Assembly (NCBI GenBank): GCA_033557465.1 | Contig: CM066035.1 | Span: forward strand, 908,393,309-908,457,308 | DNA: 64,000 nucleotides | Direction: 5' to 3' | Source: Ichthyophis bannanicus | Taxonomy: Eukaryota; Chordata; Amphibia; Gymnophiona; Ichthyophiidae | Shown here: positions 20,422 through 31,016 of the stretch, one piece after another | Layout of the letters: each line of letters starts with the position of its first letter | How positions within the stretch are numbered: the first letter of the stretch is position 1 | Made by a program: the position numbers and the translations under genes | Notes under the pieces: model-generated | Seen by the model: only the letters and a program-made list of their open reading frames with translations | Told to the model about the DNA's origin: nothing | Database searches by the model: none

Positions 20422-21311
20422 TATGCAAATGCATGCAAAACAACTCATTAGCATTCAAATGCTTTACCACAGGCTATGGTATTCTTAGAAAAATAATGCC
20501 AGCTGGTGCATCCAGATAACAGCCATCCTAACCCTTCCCTCCAGGGCAGGAGCTCTTGGAGACACATACTCAGTGAGAGAGGACGTTGCATCCTCTGGAG
20601 GACATGACCTAGCTACAGGATCCTTTCCTGCCACACCAAGGTAAAGCTCTCCTTCCAAGTGACCTCTCACCTCCAAGGCAGCACTGAAGACACAAGACTG
20701 GAGATAAGACTTTCTTACTGTGTCCTTGTAGGACCCTATATATAGGCAGTGGAAAGGGGAGGGCCACAAGGCCCATGGCCCCAGCCAGGACCATACCAAG
20801 TAAGAAATGTGCCCTGTGCAACTTGCAAACCTGGTCTCCCCCCCCCTTTCACCCAGTTGTATGCAAGAGTTTGGTCTTGGGCTTTCTTCAAGCCCAGTGA
20901 TGACATTGGTGCTCTTTCAATACTTGTGTCATGTGTGGCCGCACTGCTCACACAGCCCTTGGTACAGCCCTGGTGCTACCAATATTTTGCACAACACAGT
21001 ATGAGCAATAGAGAGTTTGGGGGTAGGGCTGGAGATTGGTTTGTTTGGCTCCTCCAACTAAAAAGGTGTTCCACTGGCCCTGCTGTATAACTCTCTGTCT
21101 GCCTCAGCTTTTTCAAGTCTGCTACTCTAGCCTTCAAAGAACAAACTCGTTCTCTGAGAACCAGGACATCTTTGCACCAAGTACACACATATGACCTCTC
21201 ACCAACTGGGAGATAATCCTACATGTGGCACTCAATGCAAAATACTGAATAATCCCCATCTTGCTGCTGGACTGCTGTCAAAGATGGTCTTATATTTTTA
21301 GAGTAATAGCA
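20422..21311. other. Unassigned region
   Basis: Short frames on both strands have no domain I recognise. TATATATAGG near 20738 could be a promoter-like box or chance. No terminal repeats were found. Confidence 0.4.
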
Positions 21312-21586
21312 CAGTTAAGCCAAAAAAATGACCAATTACTCTATTAGTATGAGAATTCCTCACAATTAGTCTCTAACTTCCCACATTGCATTTAAAATGC
21401 ATGTCATATGTTTATATATAGAAACCGGGTCTCAGACTTCCAGGAGCTATGGTATTAACTTTTTGATCAGGTGCTCCAATTTGCATCAATGATCCTTTTT
21501 TTTGTTATATTGTTGTCATTTTTATTAATTTAGTTTAAAGTAAAAATCTTTGAAAGAACAAGCGAGTCAGGCTTATCTTAATTGTA

Positions 21587-21650
21587 GAATCCCAACACCA
21601 ATTTCAGCGCTGCTGCGTTTCACGAGTATATCGTTTCTTCAGGGGTTTGT
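21587..21650 (-). ncRNA. Hammerhead ribozyme-like motif, left arm
   Basis: On the minus strand: CUGAAGA (21642-21636) fits the conserved CUGANGA box. A 4-bp stem II, ACGA/UCGU with loop UAUAC, follows, then GAAA (21621-21618) and CGC, later matched by GUG and UU (21598-21594). Stem I is weak: CCC with GGG, then partial AA/UU pairing. Stem III has a long loop. The two core boxes and stem II are convincing; activity is unproven. Confidence 0.55.
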
Positions 21651-21796
21651 GCTCTGACTTCCAAAGTTATCAACTTAAACACATACAATCCCCGCCGCTG
21701 GTTTTTCGTGCTGTGTGCGGCGTTTTTTCACACAGCACGAAAAACCGGCGGCGGGGATCGTATGTGTTTAAGTTGATAACTTTGGAAGTCAGAGCA

Positions 21797-21859
21797 CAAA
21801 CCCCTGACGAAACGATATACTCGTGAAACGCAGCAGTGCTGAAATTGGCGTTGAGATTC
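21797..21859 (+). ncRNA. Hammerhead ribozyme-like motif, right arm
   Basis: On the plus strand: CUGACGA (21804-21810), stem II ACGA/UCGU, GAAA (21825-21828), then CGC (21829-21831) pairing with GCG (21848-21850) before UU. The only CUGANGA-box difference from the left arm is at the variable N position. Stem I is weaker than in the left arm. Confidence 0.5.
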
Positions 21860-22134
21860 TACAATTAAGATAAGCCTGACTCGCTTGTTCTTTCAAAGAT
21901 TTTTACTTTAAACTAAATTAATAAAAATGACAACAATATAACAAAAAAAAGGGTCATTGATGCAAATTGGAGCACCTGGTCAAAAAGTTAATACCATAGC
22001 TCCTGGAAGTCTGAGACCCGGTTTCTATATATAAACATATGACATGCATTTTAAATGCAATGTGGGAAGTTAGAGACTAATTGTGAGGAATTCTCATACT
22101 AATAGAGTAATTGGTCATTTTTTTGGCTTAGCTG

Positions 22135-22411
22135 GACTGCTGTTTGCATCTTTGTATTAGTGAGTTTAATTGTTTAGAGCTGTTATAGGATTAGGGATAG
22201 CTAAACTAACATAATGGCCTTTAGAATAATTATTTAGTATTTTTTATGCTATCATTTTCTGTTTGCTTTCCAATGAACTGATAATAAATTGTTGCTGATG
22301 AAAATATACCATGGTGTCAAATTTCACTGTCTCTTAACTGGGATAAGTAACTATAAATTAAGGGATGAACCTGGAGTGTATTGGAGTTGCAGCAAGTGTG
22401 TGGGAAAAAAC
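22135..22411. other. Short AT-rich spacer
   Basis: Sequence between the fold-back and E2 with nothing recognised. Confidence 0.4.
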
Positions 22412-22600
22412 TATGGGGTATGTTTACTAAACTGCGTTAGTGCAAATCGCGTTAGGAGCCGCGTTAGTGAAAGGAAAGCCAAAAAAGGACATGGGCGGGA
22501 CATCGTAATGACTAACGCGCGTTCCAAAAACTAACGAGCGTTACAGGGCGCCGTGGCGCGTTAAGCATATGAAGGCGTACAGACACAAATCATTGAAACA

Positions 22601-22670
22601 GAGCTGTAGCACAATGGTTAGTATACTCACCGCTGTTATAGGCAGCATGGGTTCGAGTCCCCAGTGTGCC
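22601..22670 (+). repeat. tRNA-like module with A and B boxes
   Basis: TAGCACAATGG matches the Pol III A box and GGTTCGAGTCC the B box, 44 bases apart. The flanks pair only partly as an acceptor stem. It lies just inside the E2 left arm, where E3 has three related units. It is the best-preserved Pol III-like promoter in the window. Confidence 0.6.
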
Positions 22671-23300
22671 TAACGCAGAATGCTGTCCCAGGCAGCACCC
22701 TGTACATTACATAGGGAATGAGGAGGCATGTTTTTCTTTAGTTGTTAGTGAAACACACTCTCGCAGTGCGCATAGCCATGTACGTTGGTACGTGCGTGGC
22801 TGCATGCATTGTTACGGGCGTAGGTACATGCGTACAATCGTGCGTGGGTACGTGTGTTTTTACCAGCGTGGGCACCTTATAGTACAGACACTTTAGGGTG
22901 TCTTGCACTTATGCACTATGCTAACAGATGTACGTGTGATGGCCTATGGTTTATCAGAGCCTGAGAGCAGGCGCTGGATCTTCCCAGGGTTGGATCGTGC
23001 CAGTCACACCCATGATGCACTGCACATGCAAATCAGCTGTCCACAGATACACACCATGGGGAATGCACCCCCACAGGTAGGATTAAGTGACCATGTGCAC
23101 CCCCACAGCACCTCGGCCTGGTAGGGGGTACTGACCGTGTGTTGTACTGGCACAGAGTAGCTACACACCGTCACATTGTGCTGGTACTGTGCTCACCCTG
23201 AGGGTGCAGTGAGGCGCCCAGCACCAGGTCCACAGCACCATCCATGGCTGAAAGAGGCCATGGCACAGGTGCAAAGCAGTGTTAATGTGCAAGATAGGTA

Positions 23301-23441
23301 GTTCTTCTAGGACAAGTAGGATGTGTCAGCCGCACCTGGTGACATCATCCAATGGCACCAAGACAGAGTGCTCTCTAGCTCAGAAGCTTCTGAGCATGTG
23401 TGTGGAGGTCCCACCTCCCCAGTCCACCCCTAGCCCACCAG
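23301..23441 (+). repeat. DIRS left inverted terminal repeat
   Basis: Begins GTTCTTCTAGGACAAG and runs to CCCACCAG. It is the imperfect inverse of 29238-29395, which carries about 30 extra outer bases. Confidence 0.85.
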
Positions 23442-23496
23442 CTTCAATTCTTCCGCCTTTGCCTCAAGACAGATTCTACTCTCTCTCACCATCATT

Positions 23497-25707
23497 ATGT
23501 CTAAACCTGGATTTAAACTATGCCCGCAATGCAAAAGGAAAATAAATATATCAGACGCTCACCTGAATTGCTTCCGCTGCCTCGGGGCATCCCACAACAT
23601 GGAAGACTGCTCCTGCTGTGCCCGGATGTCCCCTCGAGCACGAAAACTCAGGGACTACACCCTTAAGGATTTTTTGACTGCTCCGGAGCAAGCTCCCCTT
23701 ACCGACGCCAGGCCTGAACGCAGTAAGTCCTTCAAGGGGAAAGCCCCCGCCAATGCCTCGCATCGGGCAGCCAAGGGCTCTGCTGTGCCTCCCTCCTCGG
23801 GAAAGTCGGCCTCCTCCGTGGCCCCTGCAGTGCATCGGGCAAGCCCCCCCACCGCTAGCAGCTCCTCCGAGATGACTCCTCGCTGCTCCAGCGTTCCGGT
23901 TGCTGATCTGCCCGAGGAAAGCCTGCCTTCCACCTCCGGACTCTCTCCCCAGCCATGCGGCTCAACGGGACCTCCCCCTCAGCCATGCGGCTCAGGCAGC
24001 CGTGGGCAAGATGGCGCCGCCCACGTGGCCTCGCCTGTCTCCGCCCACAGGGAATCCCCCTCCAACCGGATTAACCGGAGCGGCTCCCGCATCAGCGATG
24101 ATGTCATCCGGCTTCCACAGCGCCGTTCCCCTTCTCCAGCCGGCGATCAAAGGGCTGCCTCCGAGCTGGTTCATCGCGCCGACGACTCTCGCAGCAAGGG
24201 ACACAGCAGGCAACATAAACGCCGCGCCGACAGCCGGGAGTCCCCACATCGGCGCGGAAATAGCGGAAAAAGACACGCGGGTGCCCACAGGAGCAAGAGG
24301 CACAGGAGGGACTGCCGTTCACGATCCAGCAGCAGGAGTGCTGACAGCAGTTCATCCCGTGGCCGCAGGGAAAGCAGGCGATCCAGATCACATTGCAGCA
24401 GAGGGCACAGGAGCAGCAACTCCTCAAGGTCCACCACGTCGGATGCTATTTTACAGCTGCTGACACGCCTGGTGCAGCAAACTGCCCCTCCAGGTCAGGA
24501 GAGCTCTGCTGCCCCCATGGATGTACAACCGGTAGCTGAACATGGAAACAGATCCCCTTCTCCGGCCTCGCCTCTACAAACCCCTTCAAGGGATAGGAGT
24601 CCATCCCCTGTGCTCGGACCTGACTCCGGAGTTAGTGCTGAGGAGGAAGAGCACCCAGAATCCCCTTCCTCTAAATCCAATACAAACGAGCAAGAGGAAA
24701 TGCAGCCACAGATGCCGGAGGACCTGACTTATCCAAAATTCTTGAAGAAAGTCATCGCCAAGCTGGGCCTTACCAAGGAAGAGGCCTCAGATGAAAAGGA
24801 CCCGGAGGTCATGAAGTACCTCAATGGCCCCAAGCCGGCTCTGGCTCTTCCCCTCCACCGGAAACTCAAGGACAAGCAGTCCACCCTGTGGCAGTCACTG
24901 GCCTCTGCTCAGGCCTGCGCCAGACGCCTGGACAGCAAATACCTCCTGCTGACTTCGCCCGGCTTTGATAAGCCTCAGCTGTCACACCAATCCATTGTGG
25001 TAGCGTCAGCGCTCAAGAGATCTAAGTCTTCACGCACGCAGGATACCCATCCCCCTGGTCAGGATCCTAAGCTCCTCGACGACCTAGGGCGGAAAGTATT
25101 CCAGGGAGCTATGCTGAGTGCCAAGATATCAGCGCACCAATTCCAGCACCTGTTGTTCCAAGACGCCCTGCTAGCAGAACTTAAAAGCCAACTGCTCACT
25201 CTTCCTAAGCAGTCCCAGCGCTCAACCTCATCCACGATCCAGGAATTGGCCGAATGCTCCAAGCACCTTATGAGCACAGCCTTCGATACCTTTGACCCGG
25301 CCATCCGGACAGCGGGCACGGCCATTGCGGCTCGCCGCTGGGCCTGGCTACGTGCTTCCGGCCTGTCAGACAACACTCATGACAGGATCGCGGATGCGCC
25401 CTGCCTGGGAGACTCCCTTTTCGGGGACAAGGTCGCGGCCACGGTGAACGGCCTTAGGGAGGACTGCACCACTTTGAAAACGTTAGCGGCGGACAGACTC
25501 GAACGCCCCTCCTGGTCGCAGAAAGGGAATTATTTCCGCAAGCCTTTCTCCTCGTCAAAGAGATACTACGGGACCAGCAGACAGTGGCAGGCCCCAAAAT
25601 TCAAGCAGAACTACAGCAAATCGTCCTTTCAAAGACAACCGCAAAGAGAACGCAAGCAGAAGCAAGCGAACTCGCAACAGTCTGGTAAGAGCTCATCATC
25701 CTTCTGA
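23497..25707 (+). CDS. DIRS gag-like protein
   Basis: A 736-codon open frame beginning at ATG 23497. The N-terminus has a double zinc-binding pattern: CPQC, then C-X2-C in NCFRCLG, an H and CSCC, within residues 8-41. It is followed by a long Ser/Arg/Pro-rich segment with many RS and SR pairs (about residues 190-310). An acidic segment and a more ordered C-terminal half follow, then a basic Gln-rich end. This fits the first ORF of DIRS elements, thought to be the capsid or nucleic-acid-binding protein. The RT frame overlaps its end in another frame and has no obvious ATG. The frame is intact. Confidence 0.8.
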   Translation: MSKPGFKLCPQCKRKINISDAHLNCFRCLGASHNMEDCSCCARMSPRARKLRDYTLKDFLTAPEQAPLTDARPERSKSFKGKAPANASHRAAKGSAVPPSSGKSASSVAPAVHRASPPTASSSSEMTPRCSSVPVADLPEESLPSTSGLSPQPCGSTGPPPQPCGSGSRGQDGAAHVASPVSAHRESPSNRINRSGSRISDDVIRLPQRRSPSPAGDQRAASELVHRADDSRSKGHSRQHKRRADSRESPHRRGNSGKRHAGAHRSKRHRRDCRSRSSSRSADSSSSRGRRESRRSRSHCSRGHRSSNSSRSTTSDAILQLLTRLVQQTAPPGQESSAAPMDVQPVAEHGNRSPSPASPLQTPSRDRSPSPVLGPDSGVSAEEEEHPESPSSKSNTNEQEEMQPQMPEDLTYPKFLKKVIAKLGLTKEEASDEKDPEVMKYLNGPKPALALPLHRKLKDKQSTLWQSLASAQACARRLDSKYLLLTSPGFDKPQLSHQSIVVASALKRSKSSRTQDTHPPGQDPKLLDDLGRKVFQGAMLSAKISAHQFQHLLFQDALLAELKSQLLTLPKQSQRSTSSTIQELAECSKHLMSTAFDTFDPAIRTAGTAIAARRWAWLRASGLSDNTHDRIADAPCLGDSLFGDKVAATVNGLREDCTTLKTLAADRLERPSWSQKGNYFRKPFSSSKRYYGTSRQWQAPKFKQNYSKSSFQRQPQRERKQKQANSQQSGKSSSSF

Positions 25708-27621
25708 CTATCTGCCCCAACTGCCTACGAGTGTCCCCTCGGCCACGCCGGTGGGAGGCCGCTTTTCCAGCTTCCTGTCTGCCTGGCAGGAAGTCACCTC
25801 GGAACAGTGGGTCCTCCAGATTATCCAAGCAGGCTACCACTTGCGGTTCTCCTTCCCGCCGTGGCAGCGCACGCAACCCTCCAGCATACCTCCACCACAT
25901 CTGGAAGCTGCGCTCTCGGAACTCCTGCAGCAACTCATCAAGACAAGGACGATCGAACGGGTTCCCTCCAACGAAATAAACAATGGCTTTTACTCCCGGT
26001 ACTTCCTTATTCCCAAGAGGTCCGGGGGCCTTCGCCCAATTCTGGACCTCCGCAAACTCAACAACTTCCTTGTGAAGGAGAGGTTTCGTATGTACTCCCT
26101 GAACACCATTCTTCCCCTCATCAGACCGGGGGACTGGATGGCTACCTTGGACCTGCAGGACGCGTACTCTCACATACCTATCCACTCCGCGCACAGGAAA
26201 TTCTTGAGATTCATAGCAATGGGTTGCCACTACCAATACCGTGTGCTTCCCTTCGGACTTTCCCGAGCTCCCAGAGTCTTCATGAAGTGTGTAGCGGTGG
26301 CGGCTGTCCACCTCCGCAAACAAGGGCTCGCCATTTTTCCCTACCTGGACGACTGGCTGATATGCGCACCCTCTGCCCCAGGCCTTATAGTAGCAGTTCA
26401 AAAGACGACGGCCTTGCTGACCAAGCTGGGATTCTTACTCAACAAGGACAAATCCCGGTTAGAACCCACACAGCGCACGGAGTTCATCGGGGCAATAATC
26501 GACACCACTTCCTCCAAGGCCTTCCTCCCCGAGAGCCGGCGGAAAACCATCATCCACATGGCCAAAAAGATGGCAACCGCGAAGCATACCAAGGCCCACG
26601 ACATCCTATGCCTTCTGGGCCACATGGCAGCAACTACGGCAGTCCTGCCCTTTGCCAGATTGCACATGCGCACCCTCCAGTGGCACCTGCGCTCACACTG
26701 GAAGCAGCTCTCCCAACCTCTCACCACCCTCATCCCCTTCAAAGCGAGGGTGAGCCAGAGCCTACGCTGGTGGACGAACCCAGCCAACCTCGCCGTGGGC
26801 AAGAGCCTACAGCCATACGACTATCAGCTCATCCTGACCACGGACGCCTCCACCACGGGTTGGGGAGCCCACCTGTTACAACTTCGCACACAAGGTGCCT
26901 GGACCAGAAGAGAACAATCCCTCCACATCAATGTTCTCGAGCTCCGGGCGGTCAAGTATGCGCTCCAGACCTTCATGCCCCACCTGGCGGGGAAAACGGT
27001 CTTGATCCAGACCGACAATCAGGTGGCAATGTTCTACCTCAACAAACAAGGGGGTACGGGCTCTCGTCCTCTCTGCAGGGAGGCACTCGAGATATGGTCT
27101 TTGGCCCTGGCCCACAACTGCCTGCTGCAAGCAACTTATCTTCCTGGAGAGCAGAACACACTAGCGGACAAGCTGAGCAGACAGCTCCAACCACAAAAGT
27201 GGACGCTCCACGAGGACGTGGCGGAGTCCATCTTCCTACGTTGGGGGTATCCACGGATCGACCTCTTTGCCACCGAAGTCAGTTCCAGGTCCCCCTCTTC
27301 TGCTCGAAACGCCCCTCTCCCAGGAGAGTGGCTTCCGATGCGTTTGCAGTACCGTGGGGGGAGTGGGAACTGGCCCACGCCTTCCCTCCAACCCCCCTCC
27401 TGACAGCCACCATCCAGCGCATCATCAAAGACAAGGCACACATTATCCTGATTGCGCCCCACTGGCCACGGCAGATGTGGTTCTCCCTGTTACTACAGCT
27501 CTCACAGGAGCCTCCCATCCGATTACCGCTGCGACCGGATCTGCTCACCCAGAACGGCGGCAAGACCCTGCACCCCAATCTCCAGACGCTTGCCTTGACA
27601 GCCTGGAGGCTGAAAGGGTAG
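25682..27621 (+). pseudogene. DIRS reverse transcriptase-RNase H-methyltransferase, frameshifted
   Basis: RT-RNase H reads in one frame to about 27280. Counting from 25751, blocks are SGGLRPILDLRKLNN (91-105), ATLDLQDAY (131-139), LPFGLSRAP (166-174) and catalytic PYLDD (197-201). RNase H follows with TTDAS (D365), LELRA (E397), TDNQ (D422) and LADKLSR (D473). At about 27280 the homologous reading moves to another frame, where VPLFCSKR..., FPPTPLL and the IAPHWPRQMWF block continue to a stop at 27621. That tail resembles the Dam-like methyltransferase region of DIRS elements. One single-base-type frameshift therefore breaks this copy. The frame is open into the end of gag without an ATG, so its start is uncertain. 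Confidence 0.85.
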
Positions 27622-28684
27622 GCCTCCTCGACCTACACTTGCCCACTGAGGTACAGCGAATAGTGCTAGCATCCAGGAGACCATCCACCAGAAAGTCCTA
27701 CAGCCTCAAGTGGAAACGTTTCAGTATCTGGTGTGCAGGACAAGGCATCCCACCTGCCTCCTGTCCCGTCCCTTTGGTGCTACACTACCTCTCCACCCTC
27801 TTCAGCCTGGGTTTAAAGCCCCAGTCCATCAAGATACACCTCGCAGCCATCGCGTCCATGCATCAGCTGCGCAGCGACTCTCACAAGGGCTCCATGGCCG
27901 CCCTTCCCATCGTGATCCGCTTCATGAGAGGCCTCAGGAACCTTCAACCCCCGGTTCAGAAACCGGTTCCATCTTGGGACCTCAACATTGTCCTCCAGCA
28001 GCTCACACAAGAGCCATTCGAGCCCCTGCCCTCCGCGGCGGGAAAATTTCTAGCCTGGAAGACACTCTTCCTCATCGCCATGACATCTGCGAGGAGGGTT
28101 AGTGAGCTACAGGCCTTAGTAGCGCACCCCCCGTACACCAGAATCTTCAACAACAGGGCATCCCTCCGGACACACCCTAAGTTTGTCCCCAAGGTCGCCT
28201 CTGCCTTTCACGCCAACCAATCTGTGGAGCTGCCCTCCTTCTTCCCGGCCCCCATGGGTCCCCAGAAGAGCAACGCCTCCATTCACTGGACTGCGTCCGA
28301 GCCCTGCGCATCTACATCGACAGGACAGCCTCCATCCGTCAAGGGACCCAACTCTTTGTGTCCTTTGACCCCAACAAACCGGGGCGGCCTGTCACCAAGC
28401 GCACACTCTCCCACTGGATTTCTGACTGTGTCGCCTACTGCCTACAAAAGGCCGGTGCGCATCCGGCGAACAAGGCTAGCGCCCACCAACTCCGCGCGCT
28501 AGCCACCTCCCTCGCCAACACACAGGACATCCCAGTAAGCGAGATCTGCAAAGCCGCAACTTGGTCCTCGCATCTCACCTTCCAGAAGCACTACTGCCTT
28601 GACCTGCAGGCAGAAGCCGACAGTTCCTTTGGCCGAGCAGTCCTATCTGCGGTAGCAGGATCCGCTACCATAGATCCCACCTGA
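27560..28684 (+). pseudogene. DIRS tyrosine recombinase, frameshifted
   Basis: Integrase of the DIRS element, related to phage tyrosine recombinases. The N-terminal SAM-like region has PSTRKSYSLKWKRFSIWC. The first catalytic Arg is in SARRVSEL (28091-28096). After a frame change near a C run (about 28243-28250) the protein continues to the HxxR box, HQLR (28484-28495), and the nucleophile Tyr in QKHYC (28592-28594), ending at a TGA (28682-28684). All key residues exist, but across two frames, so this copy cannot make the full protein. Its beginning overlaps the end of the RT/methyltransferase region. Confidence 0.85.
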
Positions 28685-29059
28685 CAAGCTCTTGCGCAAT
28701 TGATGTTTCATTGCTCTGTTGACTCATACCCTGAGGATTGTTATTGACCTATGCTATTGCACAGTTGATATCTCATTGCACGGTTGTTGTTGCACTTACA
28801 AAGTTGATGTTCATTTGCACGATTGTTGTTTTTGCACGTGTCGTTCTACCTCTATGCAGGTGGCACAGCTGTGTCCACCTCTCTGTTTACACTGTTGTTA
28901 TTACACAAGTACACAAGAAGTGTTATTGCACAAGTTTTGCACTATTTACTCAATAAACAAATGGTGGTTCACCTCACTGACGCCTCTCTGTGCCTCCTTG
29001 CCGGCGTCCGGCCTCAGGGCCCCCCTCAGCCACTGCGCAGATTAACAGCTTGGGAGACA
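28685..29059 (+). other. DIRS 3' untranslated region
   Basis: Contains several irregular repeats of TTGCACAGTTG/TTGCACGGTTG type (about 28690-28940) and AATAAA at 28952-28957, a probable polyadenylation signal. Confidence 0.6.
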
Positions 29060-29155
29060 CCAGGTGTGGCTGACACATCCTGCTTGTCCTAGGAGAAAAC
29101 AGAGTTACTTACCTGTAACGGAGTTCTCCGTGGACAGCAGGATAGGTCAGCCACA
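29060..29155 (+). repeat. DIRS internal complementary region
   Basis: Positions 29060-29098 complement the left terminus (CAGGTGTGGCTGACACATCC, then TTGTCCTAGGAGAA). Positions 29098-29155 complement the right terminus (AACAGAGTTACTTACC...). They join at AAC, the complement of the GTT found at each end. Confidence 0.8.
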
Positions 29156-29237
29156 CGATCCCGCCCACCTCCCCTCTGAGGGTGGCCTGCACGGTCCGCG
29201 CACTAGCCTCGGGGCGCAGCTAATTACCAACTGGTGG

Positions 29238-29395
29238 GCTAGGGGCGGACCGGGGAGGTGGGACCTCCACACACATGCTCAGAAGCTTCTGAGCTAGAGA
29301 GCACTCCGTCTCGGCGCCGTCGGATGATGTCACCAGGTGTGGCTGACCTATCCTGCTGTCCACGGAGAACTCCGTTACAGGTAAGTAACTCTGTT
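29238..29395 (+). repeat. DIRS right inverted terminal repeat
   Basis: Runs from CTGGTGGGCTAGG to GTAAGTAACTCTGTT; inverse of 23301-23441 with an added outer segment complementary to the internal region. Confidence 0.85.
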
Positions 29396-30595
29396 TTTCT
29401 GCACAAACACCTTGCAGTCAGGTGTAGCCCCCATGGACCCCTAGGTGGTCCATGTACCCCCCCCCCAAGTGCCAAGGGTGGCAAACAGGGTCTCCTAACA
29501 ATAGATCCACCTTCTACCTCCCTGCAAAGGTGGCAGTAGAGAGGAACATCAACCCCAGTTCTGGTGGGGAACAGACACCCCACAGGGCAGGCACCGCAGC
29601 TCTGTACACAGACAGACATCAGGCCTGGATATGGTAAGCTGCACCCCACCACTATCTGATATACTCCTGCAGCAAGCCATCAGCCACTGCACCCTGCAAG
29701 CCACTCCAGCAAGACACATACCAGCTGCAAACAGTCTGCTAGTTAGTCCATAATGCATGTGCCCAGTGGATATGCATGCACCCAGAACTGGGATGTCAGC
29801 ATACACAGCAAGCAGATAAATCAGTGACTGGGCCCCAAAAGAAAACCTATATCTATCACATAAGAGAAATGCTATATAGCACTATGGGGGTGCCTAGCCA
29901 TGCTGTGGTCACTGCACAGTCAGGGTGAGAGTGATCTCTCAGCAGGACATACTGAGGTCACCCTGTCTGTGTAGGTGGTGGCCGGCACTAAAATGTGCCT
30001 GTCACTGCCCTATGCCCTGTGCAGATGCTCCCTGGCCAGGCCACCCTGTCCGGCCTATACCCATGGTACCTTGCTCCTCATTATGCACATTGGCAGCTCA
30101 ATACTGGCAACATTGCTGGCAGTGTGGGCTGTGGAAGGTGTTTGCAGCCACCACACACTGGATAGACAGACAGACACCCCCACACCTATGCCAGCATTGT
30201 GCAACTATAGAGGTGTTCAGCAGACATACCCACCACACCAGTCCTGGGCACAGTTCAGGCATGGATATTGTACGCAAGACTGTTGGGGGTCACTCCCCAT
30301 GGTGGTACGCACTGTCAGAGTCCAGACCTGCAGCACACACCACAGACAGCAGAATGATTGTTATGATGGAGCTCACTGAGCAAACTGTGCTTAATGTAGG
30401 AATTGATATCTGCCAGTTATCACAGGAAACGTTTGATAGCTGTGTACCATATACCCAGGTGTAGGGTGGCATTGCTAAGGTATACAACTGCTAGTATTGG
30501 GAGATACAGGCAGGGCCCAATGTCCTTCTTCTCCAGGAGGCATTGGCCAATGGGGCCTGTGGGTGTGTCTGGCCCTGTTGGCTGCTGCTTTATGG

Positions 30596-30787
30596 CAGAG
30601 TTCCCCAACTCCAGTCCTGGTGTTCCAAACCTGTTCGGGTTTTCATGCTGTCCCTCATAAATATGCATGAGCTACATCTGCATACCATGGGGGTGGTGCA
30701 TAGATATGCAGCACAGGCATCTTTATTAGAGGCAGCATGGAACCTGAATGGTGTGGGACCCTCCAGGACTGCAATTGCGAGACTCTG
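30596..30787 (+). mobile_element. Non-autonomous hAT-like element in E2
   Basis: Palindrome from CAGAGTTCCCCAACT to a decayed GCGAGACTCTG; the 8-bp flanks are degraded. Orthologous in position to the hAT copies in E1 and E3. Confidence 0.55.
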
Positions 30788-30935
30788 CTCTGGGTAATGC
30801 GCCTGTTTCTGATGTCTGTGTTTGGTGTGGTATAATATAGGTGTATTAACCATGCGTATGTGCTCTGCAATAAAGGGGTGTCTTTACTATCACTGTTTAG
30901 TGGTGGGTAAAACTATGGGGACTGGGTTGGCAGGA

Positions 30936-31016
30936 GCCCCAGCTGGGCTTTGAACCTGTGACCCTCTGGTCTTACAGGCACTGGCTGTGTCTGTTGCACC
31001 ACACTGTGGCCACAGA
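30936..31016 (-). repeat. tRNA-like module in E2
   Basis: The reverse strand has a decayed B box (GGTTCAAAGCCC) and a GGTGCAACAGAC A-box-like start; a homologue of 7270-7361. Confidence 0.45.

Larger units (their letters stand above)
21312..22134. repeat. 823-bp fold-back with hammerhead-like motifs
   Basis: Two arms of about 406 bp (21312-21717 and 21729-22134) are near-perfect reverse complements around an 11-base loop centred at 21723. At least eight substitutions separate the arms, so they have diverged since formation. The arms hold GGTCTCAGAC and GCATCAATGA blocks, 55 bases apart, that recur with similar spacing at 31959 and 59231. Each arm also has a hammerhead-like core. No protein frame is present. 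It may be a non-autonomous or dimeric remnant of a Penelope-like element, since those carry hammerheads, but no PLE protein is visible. Confidence 0.8.
23301..29395 (+). mobile_element. DIRS-type tyrosine-recombinase retrotransposon (6.1 kb)
   Basis: The element has inverted terminal repeats of about 140-158 bp (left 23301-23441, right 29238-29395). An internal complementary region (about 29060-29155) contains the complement of the left end joined to that of the right end, the hallmark of DIRS elements. It encodes a gag-like protein, RT-RNase H with a methyltransferase-like region, and a tyrosine recombinase. Both ends carry GTT. The homologous unfilled site in E3 (GTAGTTCCTGCAG at 36229) shows integration at a single GTT. 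Confidence 0.9.

Noticed and set aside
21312..22134. Assembly artefact (inverted read join)
   Set aside because: The arms differ at eight or more positions, including between the two hammerhead cores, so they have diverged in the genome.
22601..22670. Functional tRNA gene
   Set aside because: A and B boxes are good, but the acceptor and D stems do not pair properly and the anticodon arm is unclear.
23551..24727. Several short frames on both strands within the DIRS gag gene
   Set aside because: Low-complexity Ser/Arg/Pro codons leave other frames open by composition.
25807..27280. Long frame overlapping the DIRS reverse transcriptase
   Set aside because: Its first 490 or so codons are the antiphase reading of the GC-rich RT-RNase H gene and contain no domain. 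Only its last part, after 27280, is real DIRS sequence.
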